Shown here: positions 53,145 to 62,680 of the stretch, in pieces | Layout of the letters: each line of letters begins with the position of its first letter | Position numbering within the stretch: the stretch's first letter is position 1 | Assembly: GCF_000317515.1 (NCBI RefSeq) | Contig: NC_019738.1 | Location: 905,501 to 969,500, forward strand | DNA from: Allocoleopsis franciscana PCC 7113 | GTDB taxonomy: Bacteria; Cyanobacteriota; Cyanobacteriia; Cyanobacteriales; Coleofasciculaceae | Direction: 5' to 3' | DNA length: 64,000 bases | The notes under the pieces: generated by a model | Database searches by the model: none | Seen by the model: only the letters and a program-made list of their open reading frames with translations | Told to the model about the DNA's origin: nothing | Program-made: the position numbers and the translations under genes

Positions 53145-55676
53145 TTAAGGCTTGGAATTTTGGAGATTTGAAGGATGATTTGCAAGAGGAGATAACTTGT
53201 CTAAAAAAGGATTTAATCCACTCATAATTGCAAAGGAAGATACAACGAAAAACAATAACATCAGAGTCCGGTTTGAATTGAATTTATTAGATAAGTCGTT
53301 TTGACTTACAGAAACAGTAGAAGTTCGCTTCGGTATGAGGCTGTCAGGATGACTTTGAGTTGCTACTGTTTGCTTGCTTGCTGAAGATGCAGAAGTTCTG
53401 GGTGCGATATCTTTAATGGATGTTGATTTATCTGTTTCTACTACGCTTCCTGTTGCTCTTGATTCAATCGCTGCGGCATCTGAATCTTTTATTTCAAGAC
53501 GGCGTTGGAGTTCCTTTAATTGCCCACGAATATAATCATCATTAATTAACCCAAGATTGACTTTGCTAGCCACTTCCTGCTCATATTTTTTCAGTTTTTG
53601 TTGATATATCTCATCTTTTTGAGAAGTCTGCGAAGTATTTTCTTGTGGTGATTTCTTGTTAGTTTTCGCAACACTGCTTGTTGATTTTTGATTGGACGAG
53701 TCTACATCTGAGGTAGAGTCAGTGCCAGACTGTAACTTTTTATTGTTATTAGCAATGACTTGTTTTTCAATTCGAGCTACATCTCCATCACCAAGTTCAA
53801 GAACCTTTTGAAATTGTCTTAACTCTTCACGAGTAGCATCAGTAAAAGGATACTCATACTGAATTGAACTGATTAAAACTTGTTCATATTGCCGCAACTT
53901 CTTCCAGTGATCTTCAATTTGAGTTATGATTTGAGTCTCAACTGGCTCAATGTCTTCAGCTGTGAGGTTCAAAGCTTGCTGTTGTTGGCGCAATTCTTGT
54001 CGCTTTGCACTGTTCAGAGGATACTGTTGCTCAGCTGCACTAGCAAATTCTTGTTCATACTGTCTTAGATTTTTCTGATATGTCTCAATCTGGGTAGTAA
54101 TCTTAGTCTCGATTGTTGCTACATCTACTTGGTTTAAGCCTAGTATCTGCCAAGTTTGTTTCAACTGTTGGCGCGTTGATTCACTTGGATATTGTTTGTA
54201 CTGAGTTGCTTTGATGAAAGCTTGCTCATACTGCTGCAATTTCTGATGGTAAGACTCTATTTCAGCTGTAATCTGCGCTTCAACTGAAGTCACATCGATA
54301 TCTGATAATTCTAAATTCTGCTGGTGTATTTTAAGCTCATTACGCTTAGGTTCATTTAATGGAAATTCGTGCCGTACAGCCTCAGCAAATGCTTGCTTAT
54401 ACTGTCTCAGTTTTTTGTAATACTCCTTCACCTCAGAGCCTAAACGAGCTTCAATCCGAGAAATATCAGCATCACTTAGTTCCAGCTGAAGTTGTAGTCG
54501 CCGTAGTTCACTTCTTTTAACTTCACCTAGCGGGTACTCTTGCCGCAAAGCTTCTCTCAATGATTGTTCGTAAACTCTCAAATTCTGTTTCTGAGCTTGA
54601 ATATAAGCTGTGACCTTTGCCTCAATAGGTACTGTATCTTCATTCCTTAGTTCTAAAACTTGTTGAAGATTCTGCAATTCTTGGCGAGTCGCATCGCTAA
54701 CAGATTCTTCTTGCTGAAGAAGATCGGTAAAAATTTGTTCATAACGCTGAATTTTTTGCCGAAACTCTTTTCGATAAGGTTCTAATATTTCATCTTCTAA
54801 AACTTTTGCCTCATCAACTGAAAATTCTAATTTAGCTCTCAAAGCATCTAAAATACCTCGGCTAACAATAGTCAAATCTCCTCGTTTACCATAACGTGCT
54901 ACTTCTTTCTGATACCTTTGACGAGGATCGCCTAAAGGAACTTTTGTTAATCGGATTTTAAACCCTTCTCGAATTGCATAGATTTCTGGTTTGACTTCTG
55001 GTTTGACTTCTTTAACCTTTCGGCTAGCATACTCATGCAACTCATCAATTGAAATGACATCATCTCCATCTTGATCAGCCTCTCCGGTTTTCATACCCTC
55101 AATTAAGAAACGGGTATACAGCGATAACTCTTCCCCTTCCTGCTCAAAAGAGTACTGAGTCGAACTAGAAGATGTCAGGACTGCTCGCCCTTCACCGCCA
55201 AGTTGTTCACGAATATTAATCGTTCCATCATCTTTAGCGGATAGACCTTCGGCAAAAGCACCACTAAAGCAACAATCCAAAATCACAATCTGACGCTTTG
55301 AGCGACTACGGCTCATACAGTCATGCACAAATCTAGCTGCAACCGCTGTTGGGCTAATCAATTCTCCATTAGAACTTTTCCGAGTTCTACGAGTTGCCAA
55401 ATAAAGATTGCCCAAATCGTCTTTTATACCATGACCGGAGAAGAAGAGAAGTAATAAATCATCTTTATGTCGTCCTGCAAACAATGAATAAATAGCTTCC
55501 TCCATTGTTTGACGCTCAGGATTTTTTAGCACTGTGATGTTCGGCTTAGTAAATCCCCCGATACCTGGATCAAGCAATACATCCCGCATCGCTTCAATAT
55601 CTTTCGCAGCAGCAAGTAGTGAATTTAAGCCTTGTTCATATTCACTAACCCCAATCAGTAAAGCTACCTTCGCCAT
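53145..55676 (-). CDS. Caspase-like protease with helical tandem repeats and a TM anchor
   Basis: This 843-residue protein has an N-terminal caspase p20 domain (opening KVALLIGVSEY) with H82 in FFSGHG and C136 in LDCCFSG, the expected dyad. After the linker about seven helical repeats of about 58 residues follow (pattern LRQYEQ ... YPL ... RxELRxxQ ... L ... DVxxIE). A Ser/Thr-rich stretch and one C-terminal membrane helix (LMLLFFVVSSFAIMSGL) complete it. It lies eight bases downstream of the EACC1-like gene. The architecture suggests an effector held at the membrane with a long coiled stalk. Confidence 0.85.
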   Translation of the reverse strand: MAKVALLIGVSEYEQGLNSLLAAAKDIEAMRDVLLDPGIGGFTKPNITVLKNPERQTMEEAIYSLFAGRHKDDLLLLFFSGHGIKDDLGNLYLATRRTRKSSNGELISPTAVAARFVHDCMSRSRSKRQIVILDCCFSGAFAEGLSAKDDGTINIREQLGGEGRAVLTSSSSTQYSFEQEGEELSLYTRFLIEGMKTGEADQDGDDVISIDELHEYASRKVKEVKPEVKPEIYAIREGFKIRLTKVPLGDPRQRYQKEVARYGKRGDLTIVSRGILDALRAKLEFSVDEAKVLEDEILEPYRKEFRQKIQRYEQIFTDLLQQEESVSDATRQELQNLQQVLELRNEDTVPIEAKVTAYIQAQKQNLRVYEQSLREALRQEYPLGEVKRSELRRLQLQLELSDADISRIEARLGSEVKEYYKKLRQYKQAFAEAVRHEFPLNEPKRNELKIHQQNLELSDIDVTSVEAQITAEIESYHQKLQQYEQAFIKATQYKQYPSESTRQQLKQTWQILGLNQVDVATIETKITTQIETYQKNLRQYEQEFASAAEQQYPLNSAKRQELRQQQQALNLTAEDIEPVETQIITQIEDHWKKLRQYEQVLISSIQYEYPFTDATREELRQFQKVLELGDGDVARIEKQVIANNNKKLQSGTDSTSDVDSSNQKSTSSVAKTNKKSPQENTSQTSQKDEIYQQKLKKYEQEVASKVNLGLINDDYIRGQLKELQRRLEIKDSDAAAIESRATGSVVETDKSTSIKDIAPRTSASSASKQTVATQSHPDSLIPKRTSTVSVSQNDLSNKFNSNRTLMLLFFVVSSFAIMSGLNPFLDKLSPLANHPSNLQNSKP

Positions 55677-55684
55677 GTTGTTTT

Positions 55685-56062
55685 TTACATTGTTACAAAC
55701 TTTTGCGCTGCCTCGATTGCTGCCATCAACTCCGCTTGGCTACTAGCCTTCACCTTCAACTTTTTGCCATTCGCCTCTACTTCCATCTCAATTGCCTTCC
55801 CAGAAAGGCGATCACCTAAAAAACCGATCAAATTCCTTACATTAGCAGGGTTGACCTCAGTAGTTAGCATTCCCATAAGAAAACCACCTAAAGCCTTGTT
55901 GCCCTCTGGTGGGTTGGGATCAAGAATTCGCTCAACACTCTCAAGCTCATCCAATTCTTTCAACTGTTTTAGAAGTTTCTGAACTTCTATTTCCTGATCT
56001 TCAGGAGATAAGTCTGGATCGTTGAAATTAATTGTAACTTTAATGCTCGATCCCTCTACCAT
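55685..56062 (-). CDS. EACC1-like (effector-associated constant component) protein
   Basis: This 125-residue acidic protein has a beta-rich start (IKVTINFNDPD), a helical middle (EVQKLLKQLKELDELESVER), ALGGFLMGMLTTEV, and an end (KLKVKASSQAELMAAIEAA). This matches the constant component EACC1 that accompanies varied effectors (caspase, trypsin, CHAT) in predicted ternary conflict systems. It is the first gene of the pair with the caspase gene. Its biochemical role is unknown; it probably holds the effector in its inactive state. Confidence 0.7.
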   Translation of the reverse strand: MVEGSSIKVTINFNDPDLSPEDQEIEVQKLLKQLKELDELESVERILDPNPPEGNKALGGFLMGMLTTEVNPANVRNLIGFLGDRLSGKAIEMEVEANGKKLKVKASSQAELMAAIEAAQKFVTM

Positions 56063-56180
56063 ATCCCCTCTCGTTAAACAATATTGTAGATTTCTTAGTT
56101 ATATCAACCAGAAGAGCTCTTGTCACTTTTTCCCAAGCACAGGAAAGCAAGCGTGCAGACCCTAAATCAAGGAGCAAGCG

Positions 56181-56753
56181 GTGAACCAGGTAGACCAAAC
56201 GCAAGTCACCTACAGCATTGAGGAAGTCCAGCAGAGCAAAGTCGCTGTCCGAGTTGGAGAGCAACCCCTCACCCCACCCCAGATTTCCGCTCAAGTTCTA
56301 CGCAAGCTCAAGGAAGATGCCGAGGCAGTCTTGGGTAAGACATTCTCCCAATCCGTCATCACCGTCCCTGCCTATTTCAGCGAATCCCAGCGTCAGGCAA
56401 CCAAGGAAGCGGGAGAACTGGCGGGTTTGCGAGTTCCCCGGATTATTAACGAGCCAACTGCTGCGGCTTTGGCATTTGGCTTGGGTGCCCAACCGCAAAC
56501 AGTAGCCGTGTACGACTTAGGCGGCGGCACGTTCGATATCTCGATTTTGCGGATTGAACGGGGTTTGTTTCGAGTCAAGGCTACCAGTGGCGATACTCAC
56601 TTAGGAGGCGATGATTTCGATCTAGCAATGGTTCTAGAGAAATTGTTGAACCGTTTTATCTCAAAATCAACTCAGAATTTGATAGATTATCAGCTCGGCT
56701 CAACAATTATCGACAAATTGTTTAACCGTTGTTTATATGAGTCTACGGAATGA
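56181..56753 (+). pseudogene. Hsp70/DnaK internal fragment
   Basis: Residues 25-155 match the DnaK ATPase domain ([69 protein letters not shown]). The beginning, with the first phosphate loop, is missing, and the frame crosses into the left-end repeats of the transposon at about 56640, where the real similarity stops. It is therefore a fragment truncated at both ends. A possibly dynamin-like gene at 63166 might once have been its neighbour, but that is speculation. Confidence 0.8.
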
Positions 56754-56800
56754 CAAGGCTTCCAGGGGCTAAAATTGTCGCACCGTTTTATTCGTCTACA
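56642..56800. repeat. Left end matching the glmS-side right end
   Basis: Three repeats at 56642-56661, 56717-56736 and 56774-56793 (consensus ATTGTnnnACCGTTTTAT) lie in one orientation. They are inverted relative to the three of the right end at 25161-25220. The last runs into the terminus ...TTCGTCTACA at 56800, which pairs with TGTAGAAGAA at 25154. Three dispersed left sites and three packed right sites mirror Tn7. The end overlaps the DnaK-like fragment and supplies the stop codon of the gene beyond. Confidence 0.85.
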
Positions 56801-58253
56801 CAATCGCCTGCCAAATCGTCCATAAACCCGAATCTTTTTGAGGCGGGTAAAATCCTAAAGCCTCCTCCTCTTGTCGGTGAATCTCTGTCTCACCCAACAA
56901 AGAGTAATACATGGCAACTTCCGGCCCATACCCCTCTAATCCCAATCTTTCTTTGTCGGAATGCTCCAACATCGCCTCAATCAGTTCCCGCCTTGCCTTA
57001 GCACCTTGAGACGTGAGTTCTCGACGATTAATTAATTCGTTCCAAAGAACAGGAGTTTTGTTATAAACCTTATCGCAAACTTCCGACAGCTTCGTGTTAA
57101 ATGCTTTAGCATTGCTGATAATTTCTTGTTGCCCCTGAATCCAACAGGTATTCCTATTGACTGCCATATCAAACGCTTGGCTCAAACTTTCATCGAGCAA
57201 GCGTTTAGTATGAAATAACCGATACTGCACTTCGCGCCTAGCAACAGCATCGGTTTGCAGTTGTGCCGCTGAAGCTTGGATTTTCTCAAGTGCAGCAAAT
57301 TCTAACGCCTGAATTCGCAGCACCCCTAGTTTTGTCGCACACAAAACAATCAACGGCTTACCATCGGCTGTTTCAGCAGGAGGGTTATCCGGTAATTCTT
57401 CATCCAACCAGCAAGCAATCAACCCATCGGCATCACTATTACAACGCAGCTTAGCTAAATCTTCTGATGCATCAATATATTGCCGTTCAAAATATCTCAA
57501 CGTCCCTGTTTTATAACTATGCCGTTGAGCAACCATTGGCTTAAGCGGATACGTCTGAGATAATAAACTAGCCAGAGGCGATCGCTCTTGCTCTGAGTAC
57601 GCTGCCACCTCAGCATCTACATTAAAATCAGACCCTTCCCAAAGCCGCAATTCATCCCACAATCGACGATGGGTGATAACATTCCGTCTTAATAAGCGAT
57701 CAATTATATCGTCCCATTTCTGCTGCTCATCTTCATCATTCGGTGAATCGCACAATGCCAGTGTCACCAGTTCCGGTGTTGCCTTAACTGCGCCCGTTAT
57801 CGTCACCAAGTTTAAAGTACCAATCGTTTTCAGAACCCGGCGATAATCCTCATCTAGATGTCTTGCATCAGCAATTAAATTCTGAATCTCCACCCACCGC
57901 TGTAAATTAGGTCTAGACCCAAAACCCATGCCTGCGGCTTCCACAAAATAGTCATAAACGCGATCCAGCTTTAGCGTCTCAGGAAGATGTCCATTAACCG
58001 TTTCCTCCTCCAAAAAATTCTGAAACGAATAGGGTTCGGAACTCGTGAGAAACGTAAACAACGAGCGGTCATTTTGCCCATACTTAGCACACAACATCGG
58101 CAACACCAATGCCGCTACTGGATGCAAAGGATAAACTGCCCCTAAATCTTCAGGTGTTAGGTTTTCAGTTGTGGCAATACTTTCTAAATTCTCATACCAT
58201 TCTTGTGCCTGATTAGAAATTGCACAATGAAAATTATCAGCTTCAGAACTATA
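56796..58253 (-). pseudogene. Large unidentified defence-type protein, truncated on both sides
   Basis: The minus frame is open from the IS boundary at 58253 (its annotated-like start at 58127 is only a TTG). It ends in a TAG supplied by the transposon terminus at 56796-56798. About 480 residues remain (HPVAALVLPMLCAKYGQNDR, SLFTFLTSSEPYSFQNFLEE). The remaining protein is helical and resembles large ATPase-like proteins of phage-defence loci. The gene is flanked by a DUF4007 remnant, which often accompanies DNA phosphorothioation systems. Both ends are missing. Confidence 0.6.
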
Positions 58254-59402
58254 GACATCTCCGAAATATAATTAAAAACCGAAAATAAAGTGGTAATATT
58301 ATAATTTACTTTTTAATTTTTACAGTAAAATGAGTAATATACCAGAGTACCTTGAAAAAAATCAACAAGAAAGTAAACGATTAATTGGACTAGAGTACGA
58401 ACAGTTACAGCAATTAATAGCTGCCGCTGAATTATTACATCAACAGAAAGATATCGAGATTGAGCAAAGAAAAGTAAGGATAAACAAGGCAGGAGGAGGT
58501 AGAAGACCAAAACTATCAGTCAAAGACCAAATAATATTAACTTTGGTATATCTACACCCGGAGCCAACATTCCAGATGCTAGGAGTCCAGTTCGGAGTTA
58601 GTGAATCAACAGCGAATGACATATTTCACTACTGGTCAGAGCTATTGAGGGAATTGCTGCCTGCTAGTCTGCTGGAACAAGTAAAAAAAAATCCCGGTGA
58701 GTATAAATGGGTGCAAGAAATTCTCGCCGAGTTGGAGTTAATAGTGGATAGCTGTGAACAGCCAATACCGAGACCCAAGGACTATCAAGAACAAAAAAAG
58801 TTTTATTCAGGCAAAAAGAAAAACCATACTTTGAAAAATCAATTAATTGTCACACCAAATGGACAAGAGATTGTAGATGTTATAGTGGGAAAGCCAGGGC
58901 CGACTAGCGACATAAATATTTGGAGAGAAGGTCAATCCAAGTTAGCTCCAACACAAAAATTCAAAGGAGATAAAGGCTATATAGGAGAAGTCCAAATAGA
59001 AACTCCTCAAAAAAAGCCGAGAGCCAGGGAATTAAGCCAAGAAGAAAAACAAAAAAATCGAGAGAAAGCGAGTGAGAGAATATTTGTTGAACACGTAATT
59101 AGATTACTAAAGATTTTCCGTGTAGCCCAAGAAAGGTTTCGCCTAAGAGCCAAGAGTTATCAGAGAATAATTCTTCTAGTGTGTGGATTAGTCAGATTAA
59201 GGATTGGGACGTTATTTATAAATAGCTCAGTCTGCGACTAAATCGATAAACATTTTAGATAAAAAATAGATATATTTGGGATAATTATTGATTTGAATTA
59301 GCTGTAGCCCTAATAAAAACGTTGAAATGGTTCAAATTACCCGGCTGCGTTAAATACTTCAAAAGCAGTCAGAGACTGCTTTTGGCTATTTTCGGAGATG
59401 TC
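58254..59402 (+). mobile_element. IS5-family insertion sequence, 1149 bp
   Basis: The element has terminal inverted repeats beginning GACATCTCCGAAA at both ends and a TA dinucleotide duplicated at the borders (58252-58253 and 59403-59404). Its transposase gene is at 58330-59241. It lies between two gene remnants of the same defence locus, so insertion or an associated deletion broke both. Confidence 0.85.
58330..59241 (+). CDS. IS5-family transposase (DDE superfamily)
   Basis: This 303-residue protein has an N-terminal coiled coil, a helix-turn-helix (TFQMLGVQFGVSESTANDIF) and a DDE_Tnp_4-type core: the first Asp in LELIVDSCEQPIP, the second in FKGDKGYIGE and the Glu near RIFVEHVIRLLK. It appears intact and so is possibly active. 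No frameshift was seen. Confidence 0.85.
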   Translation: MSNIPEYLEKNQQESKRLIGLEYEQLQQLIAAAELLHQQKDIEIEQRKVRINKAGGGRRPKLSVKDQIILTLVYLHPEPTFQMLGVQFGVSESTANDIFHYWSELLRELLPASLLEQVKKNPGEYKWVQEILAELELIVDSCEQPIPRPKDYQEQKKFYSGKKKNHTLKNQLIVTPNGQEIVDVIVGKPGPTSDINIWREGQSKLAPTQKFKGDKGYIGEVQIETPQKKPRARELSQEEKQKNREKASERIFVEHVIRLLKIFRVAQERFRLRAKSYQRIILLVCGLVRLRIGTLFINSSVCD

Positions 59403-59806
59403 TAATACCAAGCAGCCGCCTCGCAGGTTGGCTTGAGCAGATTCCAATGTAGTAACCACAGAGACGCGGGATCTTCTAGAAACTCATCCCATCCATTTTC
59501 AGCCAAAAGCTTTTCGCCAAAATCTGATAGCGAAGCGTTAGCGAGTCTTCGAGCGTCGGGAGTATCATTTTCCAGCACCTTGAACGCCGAACACCAGTAA
59601 CGAATTGAGCGCACCATGTTCTTCCCGACGCCTAAACGAACAGGTGCATCTTCCTTCAAGAAAATTTCTGAATCTCGCTTTGCCCAATCAAAACCCTTTT
59701 TGAGCCAACCAAACCGAGGATGAAACGTCTCGTGGCGGGCGAAGGCGGGATTTACATTAGGGACTTGAGTGATAATGCCCTCTAAAAGCAGGTCGATTTG
59801 TTTCAT
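59402..59806 (-). pseudogene. DUF4007 family protein, C-terminally truncated by the IS
   Basis: The 134 residues (FARHETFHPRFGWLKKGFD, LGVGKNMVRSIRYWC, LWLLHWNLLKPTCEAAAWY) match the N-terminal half of DUF4007. The reading stops at a TAG made by the IS end. The family is known from loci linked to DNA phosphorothioation. The other half and the genes between it and the unidentified large protein appear deleted. Confidence 0.8.
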
Positions 59807-60205
59807 CAGGAAGTGCAGTTATATGTTTTAAGCAAGCCAGTGCAGAAGCTATGAAAGTTCTAATTGTAGTTGGAGCAAGCGATCTGCCATAGGCTTATCG
59901 CCTTATTCATCCTCCCCCATGTTCTTCCCGATGCCCAACTGCACAGTGGCATCATCTCCTAGGAAGACAGCTAGATTGAGAGAAACGGTAGGAGGCAAGG
60001 TGGAAGGATGAAGGTATCTCCGGTTACTCTACGATAATGCTTGCACGAGTAAAGCGAAGCAGCTCGCAGATAGGTTATGAATGTTAGCAAACATCAGATG
60101 TTGGGTTGACGAAGTAAATGCAATTTACAGTATGTGCGATCGCTGATCTTGTAAGTTGGGTTGAGACAACGAAACCCAACACCCACAGAGCGATCGCTCT
60201 CTTCT
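59807..60205. other. Gap with a palindromic repeat
   Basis: No gene was recognised. A perfect 8-bp stem (GTTGGGTT at 60155-60162, AACCCAAC at 60173-60180) belongs to a very common cyanobacterial repeat, and HIP1 sites are nearby. Confidence 0.5.
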
Positions 60206-60588
60206 CTACTGCCCTGCCGCAAAAACCTGATCTACCGTCAGCGCCAGGTTAGGGAAAGTGGGTGAAAGCAGGCGATCGCCTGCTCGAAATTGCTGCAACT
60301 CGTATTCCCCATCCACCAATTGACAAACAGTGAAAGTGGCTTGTTTGGGATTGCCAATGAAGCGTCGCCCACCCAATGCGGCATAATCCACAATCCAATA
60401 TTCCTGGATGCCCAATGCTTCGTATTCTCCCAGCAAGCGTGAAGTAATCATCCCGCCAATTGGTTGAAACGACTTCCACAATGAGCTTGATTGATTTGCC
60501 CAGCGTGATGATAGAACCACTTTCCCAATCGGGTTCATCAATCAGTGCCGATTCATCCAAGACAATTACATCCGGTTCATAGCTACTT
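60206..60588 (-). pseudogene. Uma2-like (DUF820) nuclease remnant
   Basis: Two overlapping frames encode parts of one Uma2-type PD-(D/E)XK protein: LDESALIDEPDWESG and VEVVSTNWRDDYFT in one, and GEYEALGIQEYWIVDYAALG with FPNLALTVDQVFAAG in the other. A frameshift lies near 60440. The N-terminal half is absent, because the insertion sequence at 60589 splits it off. These proteins are very numerous in cyanobacteria and their role is unknown. Confidence 0.75.
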
Positions 60589-62261
60589 AGGGCTTGCTGA
60601 ATAAGTCGGCGAAAAACAACCGATGGATTAATCAGTTATTTAATCCTGGAATAATAATGAGCTTTTGTTGTTGTTAATTCCCACAAGCATAAGCCGAATT
60701 AATAGTTATCGAGAAAAAAGGCGTGATGTTGTGTATTGCACAAAAAAAGACAAAAAAACTGCCGTAGCAGGGTGGAAAGATTCATGACTAAAAAAGTGAT
60801 AGCAATAGCCGTTTGAGAAGTATGAGGCAGTTTAGCCATGACGCGATTCAAGCTAAATCTTCGCTTTGAGATGCCAAATTTTCCTTCAATAGCATTGCGA
60901 ACCTTCTCGTCGTCTAAGGCTTGTTTCTTTTTGTCTGAGCTGACATTAGCTGGAGGTCTGCCTAAGGGGGGGCCACTTATTCTAATCCCTCTTTCTTTAC
61001 AGAATGCTCGATTCTCGCGATTTCGATAAATTCTATCTACATGTACTGATTCGGGATAGACTCCTGTGTGCTGTTTAAATGCTTCTATTTGGGCTTTTAA
61101 GTCTCCGGCTTCATTAAAGTTATCCCAGCTTATACGGTCTAAAAAGACATATCCATCTCTGACGCTTGCTGCTAGTTTAGCTCCAAATTCTACAGGTTTT
61201 CCGGCTTTTCCTCTCACAATTGGACGGATATGGGGCTGACTTAAACTGACTATTCTGTCGTCAATTCTCTGGGCTTTATTCTCATACATCCATTGCTGTT
61301 GACGGTAAACTTCCGCCACCACCAGCAAGCTCTTATATTGAGAGATGCTCAAACCCTCAAGTGCTTCTCCTGTCTGAAGGAGCTGGTCAATGTGTGATAA
61401 ATTTCTTTTTATATATTTCAGTTGTTTTTTTATAGCTTTTCTTCTCTCTTTTCTTGACGATCTCCGTTTTTTGGCGACTTTCAAGTAATCTTTCCGAGCG
61501 AGGTTTCTATAAGTTTTTGGCTTTTTCTTTAGTCTCCCTTTTAGGGGCTTATAGAGAGTATCTATTATCTTTTCCGTTTTGACTCTGGCTTGATTTAATA
61601 GACCCAAGTCATTGGGATAGCTGATATCTCCTGGCGCACAGGTAGCATCCAGAATTAATTTCCCTTGATTCGGGCTTTCTCTTGTTTCTTGCCTTTCTGA
61701 GAGTGAGCTTTTTTTTTAGATTCCTCCTCTGTTTCTTCCTGAATCTTCTTTACCATTCTTTGATTTATTTGATTTACTAAATCAACATTTATCCTTTCTC
61801 TAAATCTTACCAAAAGTGAGGCATCATAAGGGGCTTCGTTGCTGTAATGCTTTCTCCCTATAAAGTATTGTAAGTAAGGGTTTTCTTTTATTTGTTCTAC
61901 TGTTTCCCGATCGCTTATTCCTAATCTTTCTTTGATTATTAATGAACCCAATGCCATCCGAAATGGCAGCGCAGGTGCCCCCATATCAATAGAAAAAATT
62001 TTGGCGTATTCCTCTTCAAATTCATCCCAGGGTATCAGATTTGCCATGATTACCCAACGGTTATCTTGTGATAACTTTCCCTCAAAGGGCAGCTCAAAGT
62101 TTTCCGGTGGGGTCGGGCTTGAGGAAGCTTTTCTGTACATTTTCCCTGCTCTTGGTACAAGGATTTTGTGGGATTCTACCAGATTTCCTGGGAGCTGAAC
62201 AACTTTCAAGACCGCTCAAACTATTTATAGCTAAGGGTTTCCGGTTTTTACAGCAAACCCT
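60589..62261 (-). mobile_element. IS5/IS1182-type insertion sequence, 1673 bp
   Basis: The ends are AGGGCTTGCTG (left) and AGGGTTTGCTG (right, inverted), flanked by a duplicated ACTT (60585-60588 and 62262-62265). The transposase is on the minus strand. It interrupts the Uma2-like remnant. Confidence 0.85.
60699..62209 (-). CDS. IS5/IS1182-type transposase split in two frames (-1 frameshift)
   Basis: The N-terminal frame (61655-62209, 184 residues) carries the DUF772-type region (PALPFRMALGSLIIKERLGI; YLQYFIGRKHYSNEAPYD). The second frame continues NQGKLILDATCAPGDISYPND, VKTEKIIDTLYKPLKG and on to VDRIYRNRENRAFCKERGI. Moving to the -1 frame on a run of nine A residues (ending A AAA AAG) keeps the frame open between the parts. 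This fits programmed slippage, but a one-base change in the A-run would do the same. Confidence 0.7.
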
Positions 62262-62265
62262 ACTT

Positions 62266-62631
62266 AACTCTAGCGAATGAAGCGATCGCCGATCTTGTAG
62301 AGGCAACGAACCCAGTGTCAGGAGGGATCACAACAACTTGCCCTCTAGATGGATGAGTCAAACTTCCATCCGTCAAATCTAAGAGGAATGCGATCGCACA
62401 ATCTAAAAATCTCAAGTCGTACTGCTTGGCTTGCTGTTTATTGCCTGAAAAACTAGCAACTATATCTTCATCCATCGCACCTTACCGATCTGCGATGCCA
62501 CCCTGAAAAAGACAGTACTGAAGCCAACCGACATTAACTAAGTCTTGCTATTTGGGGGGCAAACCCGCCTCCCAGCCGTGAAAGCAGCACTGCGCGATCG
62601 CTTTAAAGCAATAGCACTTTCAGTTACTGAA
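62266..62631. other. Gap with no convincing gene
   Basis: One 71-codon minus frame (62260-62475; DLTDGSLTHPSRGQ) is of uncertain reality and could be the split-off start of the Uma2-like gene. Otherwise nothing was recognised up to the left-end-like terminus. Confidence 0.4.
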
Positions 62632-62658
62632 ATTGTCCAACCGTTTTTTCCGCCTACA
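62632..62658. repeat. Third left-end-like terminus
   Basis: These 27 bp match the terminus at 56774-56800 at 22 positions. On the minus strand the sequence begins TGTAGGCGGAAAAAACGG, which is also close to the Tn7 end. No further repeats were found just upstream. The site lies 22 bp after the stop codon of the DUF2949 gene. The next five bases are GTTAC. It may be the outermost scar of an older insertion. Confidence 0.5.
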
Positions 62659-62680
62659 GTTACGGTAAGAACAAACGTTG

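Larger units (their letters stand above)
25154..56800. mobile_element. Tn7-like transposon at attTn7 of glmS (outer boundaries by best-matching ends)
   Basis: The right end starts TGTAGAAGAATAAAACG at 25154. The best-matching left end finishes at 56800 and reads, on the minus strand, TGTAGACGAATAAAACG. The right end has three abutting 20-bp repeats and the left end three dispersed ones, the arrangement known for Tn7. tnsA, tnsB, tnsC and a tnsD-type tniQ follow the right end. The 24-bp gap between the glmS stop and the terminus matches the Tn7 insertion point. The flanking pentamers do not match (CTACA at 25149-25153, CAATC at 56801-56805), and another left end lies inside (50515), so the present element is probably rearranged or composite. 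Confidence 0.75.

Noticed and set aside
25154-56800. CRISPR-associated transposon (type V-K or I-D)
   Set aside because: No Cas12k, Cascade genes, CRISPR repeats or tracrRNA-like sequence was seen, and TnsA is present with two long TnsD-like proteins.
25149-56805. Target-site duplication for the transposon
   Set aside because: The pentamers CTACA and CAATC differ, and those at the other left ends (TCTGT, GTTAC) do not match either.
62260-62475. 71-codon minus frame beside the IS
   Set aside because: It may be a split-off Uma2 start, but no family motif is clear, so it was not called as a gene.
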